Of a DNA stretch of 64,000 nucleotides, positions 37,101 to 45,943 are shown piece by piece. Numbering within the stretch: the first letter of the stretch is position 1; each line of letters begins with the position of its first letter. This stretch comes from Acanthosoma haemorrhoidale (taxonomy: Eukaryota; Arthropoda; Insecta; Hemiptera; Acanthosomatidae), in assembly GCA_930367205.1 (NCBI GenBank), contig OV884011.1, forward strand, positions 46,699,754 to 46,763,753, read 5' to 3'. The notes below the pieces were generated by a model, which saw only the letters and a list, made by a program, of their open reading frames with translations, ran no database searches and was not told the origin of the DNA. Both the position numbers and the translations under genes were made by a program.

Positions 37101-39909
37101 AGTGGCCGAATTATTTCACAATCATCTAGTAAGTCTTGGGGAAACTCACCTGGAATCCCATGTATCTCTCAATATCATTTCTTCACCTTCTATATCCTGC
37201 ATTTAATTTATGTATTCATTTTAAAAGAACAATTTAATAAATAATTCATGTAAAAAAGTTAGAGCTATATATTATCAAATCACAACCAATTGAATAAAAA
37301 TGTTTTTATGAAATTAAACAAAAATGAGAAAGTAAAGAAAAAAATAACATCAGACTTTTGAAAAAAAAATTAAGTTTCTAAATAACAGAATAAAATTCCA
37401 TGCTAATTTTGGTTCAATGTTGGTTTATTATACTAACACATTACTCACCTTTCAGCAACTTTTTTTTCTGGGTCGATATCAAGATATTTCTCTTCCATCA
37501 TCAATAACCCCATTATAGGATCGTGGAGGGCTGCTGTGAGGTATAGTTTAGCTGCGAAGAGTGTCTCGTGAAAAGCTGAATACAATCTGGCAAAAGCGCA
37601 CGAGCCTTGTTGCAGTAACCTAGAAAGTCAAATAATCAGTAATGGATGTCAGTCGTAAAATAATATAAGTCTGGATTATTGGGAGCACTTTGGAAATTTT
37701 AAGTAAAAAAAAATACTAAAATATTTAAAGGCAACTCTAGCATCATTAGTATGTTATAATTACAGATTACTCTGATAATAATTGTCCGATTATATTGGTA
37801 ATAATGTAGACAAGGAACATAATCCAAAGTATTTCTAACTTAAAATTGCATAATTAGGTTTTTATTTTGTAAACATTCTCAAGCGATTCTAAGCTAAAAT
37901 CGGAAAATGACACTGGAAAAGTATGTTTCGTACAACGATACAATTCCATGTGAAACAAACATAAAATGAAATATAATTTATTTCTGAGTTTGATGGGTAC
38001 GCTTTAAACAGGAACAGTCTTTGGTTCATCTACAATAGCAGTCATAAAACATATCCAATCATTTGAAATTTTAAAATTCATTCAATAACACCCCCGGATT
38101 AGCTGATGTCTTCATACACCATAGCAGGAGAAAAAAATTGAAGCTGAAAAAAGTTGGTCTTGTTTTGCTAACTTTTTAGGATTTCTAAAAATAAAGAAAA
38201 GAGTTGAATTTTAATATTTCCAAAAAAAGAAAATTTAATTGCTATTCAAAAAAGAAAAGTTTTCAGCTAGCAATTACCCATCTGATTCCAATAAGTATTT
38301 TTTTGGTCAATATTTTATTAAATTACTTCCTTTGTTTTTTTAAAGTAAGTTCCAGTCATTACTATGTGTCTTCAATTCCTGCACACTTCATTTAGTTTAT
38401 ATTAATTTTAAAAATACAATTAGTCCACAGCAGGAATAAACAAGTAAAAAAAAGAAACTGATAAAAATAAAAAAACATTCAGGCTACTGATCCTTGGATC
38501 AACTATTCATAATATATCTTACGTTTATTATATTATTAAGTTCCTGTGAAAAGGAAACACCAATTGAAATCAAACATTTGATGACATCACCAATCAGGCA
38601 GTGCTCCTCAACAATCTCTCTTAGCTCAGAGATAAAATACACTAACATACACAAATAAAGACCAATGGCTAGACCAAAACTTTTCTGCAAAAGTTAATGT
38701 TCATAGGAGCTTCATCATATCTGAGAACTCATCCTAAAATTATGGATAATTTTTTTTTCATTTGAATATTTTGAAGAAATCTTGAACAGAAATTACCCAT
38801 TCATGGCCGAATTTCATTGATTATGAATTAGTTTTTGTTTTGATTAATGTTTCATAAATTATTGGTGGTCTATACAATGAATAGATGAAAATTAAACCAT
38901 TATTAGAATATATTTTTACATTTTCAATTATAAGGAAATAAGGCTTTTAAAGCATTCTTAGATATATATTAAACTTCATACCATTGTTTCTTGGAAATTG
39001 TTATCATAATTTTAAAGTAGCTAAAGTCCAACTTACAATCAGTCCTTTCAATATTAATAAAACTAAAGCAAGGATCCCATCCTTATAAAAATGCTATGCC
39101 CTTGTTGTTATGTCAAAGTAATCTCAAGGACACAGTATCTGAACAATAATGAGTTTAATCACTCAGATCTTTTTGTTATGACTGTTAACAAAATATTACT
39201 ACCTTCTGGGCGATTCTGACGGGATAATCTGAAGGGTGATCAAATTTTTCAACACTTTGAGAACGATGTTCTTATCCGGCGTCAGAATACAACTGGCATA
39301 AAGTCCCGAAATAAGACTCCTGATCACTTTGGGCATCTCTTCAGGCAGGGACTTGTCCCCAGCAACGAGACATCTTGCTACGAGCTCCGGGGTATCTCGT
39401 AGAATTAACAATAACTCTCCATAGGTCGCACATTTCTAAAAAACATTTATAAGTCATGAAATAATACTTTAATAAAAAATAGTGATGTATGATCTGTAAG
39501 AATTAATGTACACTAATTACCTGAAATCCTAAGTACTTTTGACCATCTAAAAATTTAGTTAAATCAAGGTTCTTGGCTTTTTGACAGCACAAAGCTGGTG
39601 TCGAGTTGGGACATGATAGGACAAGTTGATTTAAATTCAACCTTTGTTGAGAAGTAATCCAAGAGACTTGGGCCAATTGCGAAGATTTGGCAACAACCTA
39701 AAAGATCAAAGAGATGACAATGAAAATCACACAATATACAAATCATGGAAGGGGGAAACAGCAATGAATTAAATACTAATTAAAAGTTACTTTCTTACTT
39801 TTTCATTCAATTCCTGTATGTATGATTGCTGAGAGTTGACAAACAGTCTTTCCCTTCTAAGCTGAACTGATAATTCTACAATCTCCCATAAGAACGGATT
39901 CGTTTCCAT
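20040..39909 (-). CDS. GAPVD1: GAPVD1: RasGAP and VPS9 domain endocytic protein
   Basis: This is a complete orthologue of GAPVD1 (Gapex-5/RAP6), a Rab5-family exchange factor with a RasGAP-like domain that acts in endocytosis. I assembled 29 coding exons, all GT-AG, in one continuous frame of 1446 codons plus stop (human about 1478): 39799-39909, 39521-39697, 39203-39435, 37449-37619, 35881-36109, 35585-35794, 35361-35498, 33871-34045, 33597-33742, 32345-32474, 32118-32270, 31826-31999, 30700-30827, 29865-29974, 29681-29760, 28713-28871, 28460-28629, 26382-26496, 26163-26299, 25255-25352, 25021-25112, 24708-24919, 22033-22175, 21836-21949, 21548-21759, 21101-21215, 20949-21021, 20326-20514, 20040-20186. 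The start [14 protein letters not shown] aligns with the family's N-terminus. A strong acceptor (tttatag) lies eight bases upstream of the ATG, so a non-coding first exon is expected further up. Introns carry a mariner, a fold-back element and a minisatellite. Confidence 0.95.
22176..24707. other. Large GAPVD1 intron with repeat debris
   Basis: This intron lies between coding exons 22033-22175 and 24708-24919. It contains a 21-bp minisatellite at its 5' end (24490-24601) and AT-rich DNA. GC-richer patches at about 22255-22430 and 24090-24330 may be old repeat pieces. The plus-strand frame at 23290-23595 has no recognisable domain. No other exon is needed by the protein alignment. Confidence 0.5.
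24490..24601. repeat. 21-bp minisatellite in GAPVD1 intron
   Basis: There are about 5.3 nearly identical units, GCTAACCCCAGACAGCAATAY, beginning at 24490, 24511, 24532, 24553, 24574 and 24595. Because the unit is a multiple of three and carries no minus-strand stop in this frame, the reading frame of the preceding coding exon (24708-24919) continues through the splice donor and across the array. It would encode a repeated seven-residue unit AYCCLGL until a stop at 24483. This would matter only if the intron were retained. Confidence 0.9.
24708..34045 (-). CDS. GAPVD1: GAPVD1 central low-complexity region exons
   Basis: Fifteen exons (about codons 424-1116) encode an acidic and serine-rich, probably disordered linker with short conserved islands: TRFSLSHDD in exon 32345-32474, [13 protein letters not shown] in 31826-31999, then two copies of a similar motif, [16 protein letters not shown] (Trp about residue 693) and [16 protein letters not shown] (Trp about 737). 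Vertebrate GAPVD1 has the same pair in the same order. Further on are a basic patch ([17 protein letters not shown], exon 25255-25352), [12 protein letters not shown] and [12 protein letters not shown] (exon 24708-24919). The basic patch and EDILAKYR match the vertebrate WRKRF...EDILDKYR segment. Many phase-1 exons of 80-175 bases occur here, so exon skipping could keep the frame for several of them. Confidence 0.9.
25575..25665 (-). repeat. SINE-like fragment with tRNA-like B box
   Basis: On the minus strand the segment contains GACTATAGTGGTACGGCC, A-box-like, followed about 35 bases later by TGTGTTCGAAATCTGG, close to the B-box GGTTCRANTCC. GC content is higher than in the surrounding intron. 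The T-stem is imperfect, so a tRNA-derived SINE head is more likely than a tRNA gene. It lies in the GAPVD1 intron between 25352 and 26163. Confidence 0.4.
26807..28096 (-). mobile_element. mariner DNA transposon with intact inverted repeats
   Basis: A 1290-bp element is bounded by perfect 28-bp inverted repeats starting CGAGGGTGGTCTGAAAAG (26807-26834 and 28069-28096) and flanked by the TA duplication typical of the Tc1/mariner superfamily (26805-26806 and 28097-28098). It sits in the GAPVD1 intron between coding exons 26382-26496 and 28460-28629, in the same orientation as the gene. Length and structure match a full-length mariner. The perfect repeats suggest fairly recent insertion, although the transposase frame is broken. 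Confidence 0.95.
26872..27936 (-). pseudogene. mariner transposase (DD34D), frameshifted
   Basis: Three consecutive minus-strand frames give a mariner transposase. Frame one (27936-27604) holds the N-terminal helix-turn-helix region ([18 protein letters not shown], then [15 protein letters not shown] and [10 protein letters not shown]). Frame two (about 27610-27410) holds [11 protein letters not shown] and the first catalytic Asp in [14 protein letters not shown]. Frame three (about 27450-26872) holds [10 protein letters not shown] with the second Asp, and [13 protein letters not shown] with the third 34 residues later, the DD34D spacing of mariner. Breaks lie near 27612 and 27400. An expanded A-run gives KKKK in APKKKKAKT. 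The element is therefore non-autonomous, though its ends look usable. Confidence 0.93.
29100..29468. mobile_element. MITE-like fold-back element
   Basis: Two arms of about 70 bases form an imperfect inverted repeat: 29103-29175 and 29388-29465. On the first arm one reads GGCAGATGGAAAAAGATAA, then TAGTCTCCAAAATAAT. The reverse complement of the second reads GGCAGGTGGAAAAAGATAA, then TAGTCTCTAAAATAAT. About 210 bases separate them, without coding sequence. The size and structure fit a MITE (non-autonomous DNA transposon). No clear target duplication was found, so the ends are approximate. It lies in the GAPVD1 intron between 28871 and 29681. Confidence 0.65.
35361..39909 (-). CDS. GAPVD1: GAPVD1 N-terminal part, RasGAP-like domain exons
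   Basis: The first seven coding exons (codons 1-423) encode the N-terminal leader and the RasGAP-like domain. Visible family landmarks are [10 protein letters not shown] near residue 17, [11 protein letters not shown] and [10 protein letters not shown] in exon 3, [20 protein letters not shown] in exon 4, and [13 protein letters not shown] at residues 320-332 followed by [15 protein letters not shown]. The FICPAIV block corresponds to the FLRFI.PAI motif of RasGAPs. Exon 4 joins directly to 36109-35881, giving [17 protein letters not shown] as in the vertebrate protein; a potential extra 47-base exon at 37150-37196 lies between them and would break the frame. The large intron 37620-39202 and the smaller ones hold no recognised element. 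Confidence 0.93.
37150..37196 (-). other. Potential cryptic or poison exon in GAPVD1
   Basis: A 47-base segment is bounded by an acceptor (aatgcag) and a strong donor (CCAG|gtgagt). In its own open frame it reads [15 protein letters not shown]. The conserved protein goes directly from 37449-37619 to 35881-36109. Including this segment would give AGG ATA TAG, a stop two codons after the junction. It is thus either a chance open segment or an exon whose inclusion would truncate the protein and could trigger mRNA decay. No transcript evidence is available here. Confidence 0.25.
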
Positions 39910-40962
39910 TATTCAATCTATAAAAAAAAAACTGAAAAACATTCCAAAACACTGAAAAAAGTAGGCACCTCTATTTCAAAACTTTCTAGCACTGATAGCT
40001 CAACACTTGATAGGTTGAGGTATTGAATACCTTTAAATAATGTCAACCCTTCTATCTGAAACTAGTTACGATGTTGACAAATATCGAAATTTAGACAATG
40101 AGCATCTCAACAGTCCACTTAACAAGCAATCACAAATGCACTAACTCAACGATCCTTTAATATTATTATAACTTCCCTGTACTATCAATCCCCATTCATA
40201 GAGGTTGAGGAGTGGGGGGGTGAGAATTGTCCCTGGTTGGTTCAAAAATCTTGATTAATCTGTATTTTTAAGTTTACGTACAAGGAAGTAGGGAAAACGC
40301 TTTATATACAGGTTGCTACCATTTTCAATCCAGGAAGTGTTACTGTTGTTGATTTTTTTTTTTTTAAGAATTCGTCTTTCGTTTGTCAGAAAACCGTAAA
40401 TGTATTCTGAATACACAGAACTAGGCTTTGCTTCTATCTATAATTAGTCCAGTTATGTTAAATCAAATTAAAATCATTAGTTTCATCAAACTGTTGGGTT
40501 AAAAGCAAAGGACATACTGCCCTTGGACTTATTATAAAAAAAACAGTCTAACGAGGGAATAAGCTGTAAGAAAAGCCGTACTATTTCGAGGCGAGTCACA
40601 CTTTACATGGTTCTTCAGTCAAACTTCAAGAGGTGAAAATAGCATATGAGCGATTTGGAGGATTCGGAGCGATGTGGTAATGGGTTTTAAAGTCGCAGAG
40701 AGAGATACTAGTACGCGAAATTTATAGATAATATTTATATTACATTAAACATTGTGATTCTTTGGGGAACATACTCTCCATTTGCCCTGGGCGTGACAGC
40801 TGTTCTCAGCTGACCAAGCTTCCTTATCTCTGGTGGTCCTCCATATCGTTACTTTAAGCCTTGTCGTGTCTGCTGTTTGCGGGTTGCTTAACACGGGTTA
40901 CAAATTCACAATGCTGACTCACAATGGCTTTCGATGTTCTCTCAAGAATATAAGCTGAACAG
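39910..40962 (-). promoter_or_regulatory. Upstream region of GAPVD1
   Basis: The acceptor just upstream of the GAPVD1 start codon (exon edge at 39917) implies a non-coding first exon further upstream on the minus strand. A somewhat GC-richer stretch at about 40780-40910 is a candidate for it or for the promoter, but no TATA box or initiator stands out. No coding sequence was found. Confidence 0.35.
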
Positions 40963-42314
40963 CATATTTACTTTCTCATGTCTTATGGAGATGGCTATAA
41001 TATTCATGCCTAAATAATGCCCAAATTCATTTCGAATTGGGGAAACTCCCTATACCTCAACATATAGAAGATATATAGTAATCCCATGCAATTATCATCA
41101 AAGGCAAATTCCTTTCATCTAGGCCAACTTATTCAGCAGAGACTGAATGCTGAATGAGAATGCGTCCAAACAACCGAAACCAAAATAAATAAAATTAAGC
41201 ATTACCCAACAAGACTAATAGTTGAAAACTATTATTTATTAAAAATTCAATTTTTTTTCTCATGATATTTGTCAGACTGTTTAGCATAGAAGAACTCATC
41301 GCATTTTATACCGGGAAAAAATTGTATTGTGGCACAACCGAAAACTCTTTTGAAGTATACCGTCATACCTGATGTCCTCAGCTTCATTGATTCTTCCATC
41401 TTGAAGCCTTAGATGAGCTTTAAACTTTGGACTTGTTCATTCCATTACTTTCATCACAGAGGCATCTCGCGATATACGATTTAAATCCCTATTGAGGGAT
41501 TTTCGCGTTCGGATTGTTGTATAATCAGTCCATTCACCAGAAACGAAACCACGGAATTTCCAAAAATGATCACCACCTCATTTTCCCCCTAATTTTTTGG
41601 TAGTTTACAACTTTATTGCTGTGGAAATAGTTATTGGTGTAAACCGTAACTGTGCTAGTTTGTTTGATAAGTAACTGTATCTTTTGACCTAATGCAATGA
41701 ATAAATAAACCCATGGCTTGTAGCAATGTTGTCATTGCACCTCTCGTTTGTTTGAGCAAACACATAGTCCTGGGAAATTCGTTCTTTATGATGCGTTTTG
41801 AATTTGTTTTTATCTGTGACAATTTACTTGGTAGTTTGGGTCTCGCCAACAGACCCGGTCTCAAAAAAGAGGTTTTTCTTTCAAACTTGTAAGAGGTGAA
41901 AGAGATGACAATCCACCCCCTTTAAAGAGGGCTACAATTTTCAATATTTCTGTTATTACTTATTCGCCCTATCTGCTTGCTAGATTCTCTAAATTTTATA
42001 CATGAATCAATCAAAAATAAATAAATATATTTGAACCAATATATTAGTATTTTATGCACATTTTAAACAAGAAACCAATACTAATTTGAAAAATGAAATT
42101 TAAGATCTTGGTACATTCTTGGGTTCAGTCTATGCTGAATAGGTTGTCCTAGATGGAAGGAAATTGCCTGGGGAATTGATGATAATTGCAGGGGATTACA
42201 ATATCTCTTCTATATGTTGAGATGTAGGGAGTTTCGCCAATTCTAAATGAATTTGGGTATTATTTAGTCATGAATTGTATAGCCATCTCCATAAAACACG
42301 AGTAAGTAAATATG
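40963..42314. mobile_element. 1.35-kb element with ~190-bp inverted repeats
   Basis: The arm 40963-41147 reappears inverted at 42124-42314. Shared ordered blocks include TTATGGAGATGGCTATA, CCCAAATTCATTT, GAAACTCCCTA, CTCAACATATAGAAGA, CAATTATCATCAA and TTCAGCA(G/T)AGACTGAA, at roughly 85 percent identity by eye. The 970 bases between the arms have no recognisable transposase. The frame at 41655-41864 (minus) has no domain I know. Long inverted repeats suggest a non-autonomous fold-back DNA transposon. Target duplications and exact ends were not resolved. Confidence 0.6.
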
Positions 42315-42889
42315 TAACATGGGTTGGGGCTAAAGTTAACTATGATTAGTAAAGCAGGCATTAAAGGTATTAGAAATTTGTTAACAGCCCATGTTTCATA
42401 TACAGGGATAATATTTTACTGGTTTCGCTTGTTTATATACGTGGTATATTGCTAAGAAAAATTCACATAAACGCAACGAAGGGCAAATTAGCCATAATTA
42501 AAAAAAATAGTTCCTATCCTATTAAATAAGATAACAAACTAATCAGACCGTTGTGGTATAATTAATAGGTACTACGCGTTGAGGCTTTCGTAGACTATTA
42601 TTAATACACGATATTCAAAACCGCTACAAAACCCTTAATGATGTGGTGCATCACACTAGACTTGAATATTTTTTGATTTGGTTTGGCCATCGGGCTGAAA
42701 ATACCCCTGTAGTGAGGAAAGGTACGAAATTTTAAAACCAAATCAGACAGGTTTGCCTATTACAGTATAAGTTTCATATAAGAAACTCCCTTTTAATGAA
42801 ACCTCGGAAATAGGGGAGATTAAGAGGAAATATTGCCCACCCCAGTATAAGAACCCCGGTTATAAGAAACAAAAATTACCTGGGTTTTT

Positions 42890-43200
42890 CAGGGTTTTTT
42901 TTACAATAGAAGTCGGCCTAGTCGGCGGGCACCCTAGTTCGTTTTGATCTGACTCCATAAGATCTTAGAAGGTGTGCCCCGACAAAGCACTATGTTCAGG
43001 AGAAGAGGAACAGGGTAGGTATTATAGGTAGTTTATGTGGTCTTGGAATGACCACGAATTCACACTCGGCGTCTAAGGGTCGGCGAAAACCGTCCGGATC
43101 CCAAAGGCGAGTGTGAACCGGAGAGAGGCAGACTGGATTGCCGTGGGAGACACTACTAGGTAAATTTGTAGGGCCACGGCAACCGTCGTCCACGAGGGAG
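42890..43200 (+). repeat. GC-rich interspersed repeat, copy inside Tigger
   Basis: The segment shares long ordered blocks with the reverse strand of 46610-46905: TGACTCCATAAGATCTTAGA, AGGTGTGCCC, ATGTTCAGGAGAAGAG, ACAGGGTAGGTATTATAG, GGAATGACCACGAATTCACA, and GTGTGAACCGGAGAGAGGCA. It is much more GC-rich than the host DNA. The shared part ends near GTAGGGCCAC. The family looks SINE-like because the other copy joins a tRNA-like head. Confidence 0.75.
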
Positions 43201-44150
43201 AGGTCTCTCCCAAGGAGGTGCTAGACTTAGCGAGACGAAGGCAGAGACTCCCACTAAGAAGGTGTGGGGTGTGACAACGCCGGACTAAAACATAGCGAGG
43301 TTAGGAGAGAGAGATGCAGAGGTAGTTGAATGAGGAGACCATGGTTTAAGTAGAGCAGCAAGCGCCAGTGCAGAGAGAGAGAGAGAAGAGAGTAGTGTTC
43401 CAAGTGACGGTCCTGTTCGTTATGCCAACTTTTTTTTTTTTTTCTTGTTTTTTTTTCCTTCTAAACCCTTTTAATAATCATTTTAACAATAAGTGAACAA
43501 GTAGTTCAGTAAACAAATATTAAAATTTCTCCTCTTACTGCGATGCGCTGATGCATTTGAAGGAGGGTGGGTTTTAATAACAATATCGGTTTGAAGTTAA
43601 AAGGTCTACAAATATACAATACTAGGTGATGGGGCACACCTTCTGTTTACGATTTGGGAGAAAAAACTTACAAACTAAAACGTAAGACTAAATCGTTCCA
43701 GCCGCGACAGCGTCCTGCCATTGATGGGGGAACGGAACGGGGGTTATCTTGTTAAACACCGGGTTTGTCAGGTATTGCAAGGAGTCGAAAAATTTGATAT
43801 GCCTACGTTGAATGGATTCATCCACCGTAGGCATCTCAAAGATCTCGTGAAGCGCACATGCCAACTCGAGCTAATCTCGCTGCTTATATAGGCGGCCAGC
43901 CGTCGTGGGGATGGGTCCCCACCTGAGGCTGTTTCCCCCACTAGCTTCTCCCCCCTTCACTGACGTCATAACCTTTATCAAAAACATATGGAAACATGGA
44001 TAGATATTTTCTGATCCGAGAAGAGGGGAACTTGTAATTATTGGTAATTAAGAGGTGGCCACAACAGCCTGTAAAGGGACATACCATGCCCTAAGATGGT
44101 GCATTTTTACTTCCCTCTCCCCCACAGTCTTTCTTTTTGGACTGATGAAA
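43201..44150. other. GC-rich filler inside the Tigger element, unidentified
   Basis: This part of the Tigger insert holds a GAGAGA tract near 43370-43395, a T-run near 43430-43450 and a CpG-rich block at about 43690-43960. No frame gives a recognisable domain, although the plus-strand peptide KFDMPTLNGFIHRRHLKDLV near 43790-43860 looks like coding debris. It may be part of one composite insertion together with the repeat at 42890-43200. Confidence 0.35.
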
Positions 44151-44230
44151 TGGTGTATGATGTTTGAACTTATTCAGTCGTTCTCAATTCTTCTATTGTT
44201 CTTGCAAGCTTCAGTGCAAAACGTTTAAAA

Positions 44231-44985
44231 TGTCGATGAGAAAGGTTCGAAGACAAACTTGCAGCAATTAGAGAAATTGAAAGTGGTTCGAGTAACGTTC
44301 AAGTGTCTCGAAAATTCAATATGCCTCCTTCAAATGTGACAAAAATTATCGTGAATAAAAAATAAATTCTCAAAGCCTTTGAAAGCAATCAATCGAACAT
44401 GAAAAAATTAAGGTAATTTCGCCCTTTAATAACTTCTTATTTCCGCGGATTCACCAATGTAGGTTCATGAATCTATTTATAGAAAATGTGACAGAGACGA
44501 CGTTGATGTAGCTCAGCTCAAGTGGTTTTCAATTCACTCGACTTTAAAAACTCCACTAACCGGAGCATTACTCAAAAAGAATGCTGACGAACTTACTGTA
44601 AAACTGAGCCATCGCGATTTCCGTTGTAGCAACGGGTGACTCGACCGTTTCAAGGTCGCCAGATTTCGTACGGGAAATAAGATAGGAGAAGCAGCCTCTG
44701 TGAATGAATGTTTGCGGAGCGATTGTTACAAACGTTTGGCCAGATATCTGAAGGAAATACGAAGACCGGAAAATCCACAACGCGATAAACAAGCTAAATC
44801 CGGAGCGATAGGGACATCGTTCAGAATATCTTGTCAACAAACAACGACGACAATGAGCGCAATGGGGATGAAGTTGAGGAAGACTAAAACCAGCTAGCCA
44901 CAGGGATGCTTTCGGAGTCTTCGAAACTAAGGAATTATTACTTGACCAACACTTTTCCAATAGATTCATGAACATTTCCCATCAA
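44231..44985 (+). pseudogene. Tigger transposase remnant, CENP-B DNA-binding half
   Basis: The plus-strand translation gives a CENP-B/pogo-type N-terminal region: DKLAAIREIESGSSNVQVSR followed by KFNMPPSNVTKIIVNKK (first helix-turn-helix). Next come VAQLKWFSIHSTLKTPLTGA, ADELTVKLSHRDFRCSNGWL-like with a stop in place of Trp, and DRFKVARF..GEAASVNE (second helix-turn-helix domain). After GEAASVNE the family's DDE catalytic region should follow. Instead the sequence passes to a tail (DIVQNILSTNNDDNERNGDE) like the acidic C-terminus, so the core has been deleted. Stops and shifts near 44365, 44400 and 44638 also break the frame. It cannot transpose by itself. Confidence 0.75.
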
Positions 44986-45216
44986 ATGCAATAAAAAATT
45001 ACCTGATTTTTAAAATAAATAAATTCATATGTAGATATGTATTTGAAATTTTTACTAGTATGTTCGAAAATTGTTTAGATTTTGATAATCAAACCCCCAA
45101 TGTATTTACTATCCTAACATCAGGGCCACCACAGGTCTGCTCAGCTATAAGAAAGCTCGGATAATAGAAACAAATTCACTTGGCCCCCTCATGTTTTTTA
45201 TAAGCGAGTTATACTG

Positions 45217-45943
45217 TACCAACATTTTTGATAAGTGCCTACCAAAATAATGTACCATTTAATTATGAGTACAAAGTTTACTCCTATAGGTCAGACTCCG
45301 TATTCTAAATCATATTTTGGCCATTATGAAACGTAACTGCAAAAAATATTGAAATTATGGCATGAATTAAAATCAACACCAAGGCTAAGAATTTTTTTTT
45401 TTAAGGTTCACTTCAATAAAGTTATGCTAATCATTCACTTTATAAACAAATTAATCCATTTTTAATTAAACAAATGATTTTTTTAAATATTGAAATTGAC
45501 TTGTTTTTTCAACGTTTGATGTTAATGGTTCTAAATAATTCTGTGACTTATGACTTGATACTTACTTCAACTCTTGACATAATACTTATAATTAAATTCC
45601 TAACATTTAGTATTAAAAATAACTAAATCTTATATTTACTTAGCTTCATTTTGTTATCACTCAGACGATGTTGTTTAAACATAATAAGTTTTTAGCTAAG
45701 AAATACAGAATCTAGTTTACTAATAAGAAAGCTTGCATCCTTAGTTTATGCTGTAAAAAAACTAAATAATTACCAAAACACAAAAAAAAAGATGTATTTT
45801 ATGAAAACAAACAAGTAAGAAACATGATGTTTATTCAATAAAATTACAAAAAATAGGTGGAGATGCACAATCACAGTAAATTGCTAAAACACGCCATCAT
45901 AAAAATGTATAACTTTATTTCAGAAACAGGCCTTAAGGAGTGA
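45217..45943. other. AT-rich spacer and SCFD2 3' untranslated region
   Basis: No gene was found. SCFD2 (minus) ends at 45944, so its 3' untranslated region lies here. An AATAAA on the minus strand would appear as TTTATT: candidates are at about 45914 and 45831. The actual cleavage site is not resolved. Confidence 0.4.

Larger units (their letters stand above)
42763..45216 (+). mobile_element. Tigger/pogo-type transposon, non-autonomous
   Basis: The element begins CAGTATAAGTTTCATATAAG (42763) and ends with the inverse of CAGTATAACTCGCTTATAAA (45216). TA dinucleotides flank both ends (42761-42762 and 45217-45218), as in the Tc1-mariner-pogo superfamily. CAGTATAA termini and the CENP-B-like coding remnant on the plus strand identify a Tigger relative. 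The catalytic DDE core is missing. About 1.3 kb of GC-rich foreign sequence (about 42890-44150), including a repeat also present at 46.6-46.9 kb, sits between the left end and the coding remnant. It lies between the GAPVD1 and SCFD2 genes. Confidence 0.8.

Noticed and set aside
37150..37196. Constitutive GAPVD1 coding exon
   Set aside because: It would cause an immediate stop, and the conserved protein runs directly from the preceding to the following exon.
44568..44975. 135-codon minus-strand frame
   Set aside because: It is the antisense shadow of the plus-strand Tigger CENP-B-like remnant, which matches a known family.
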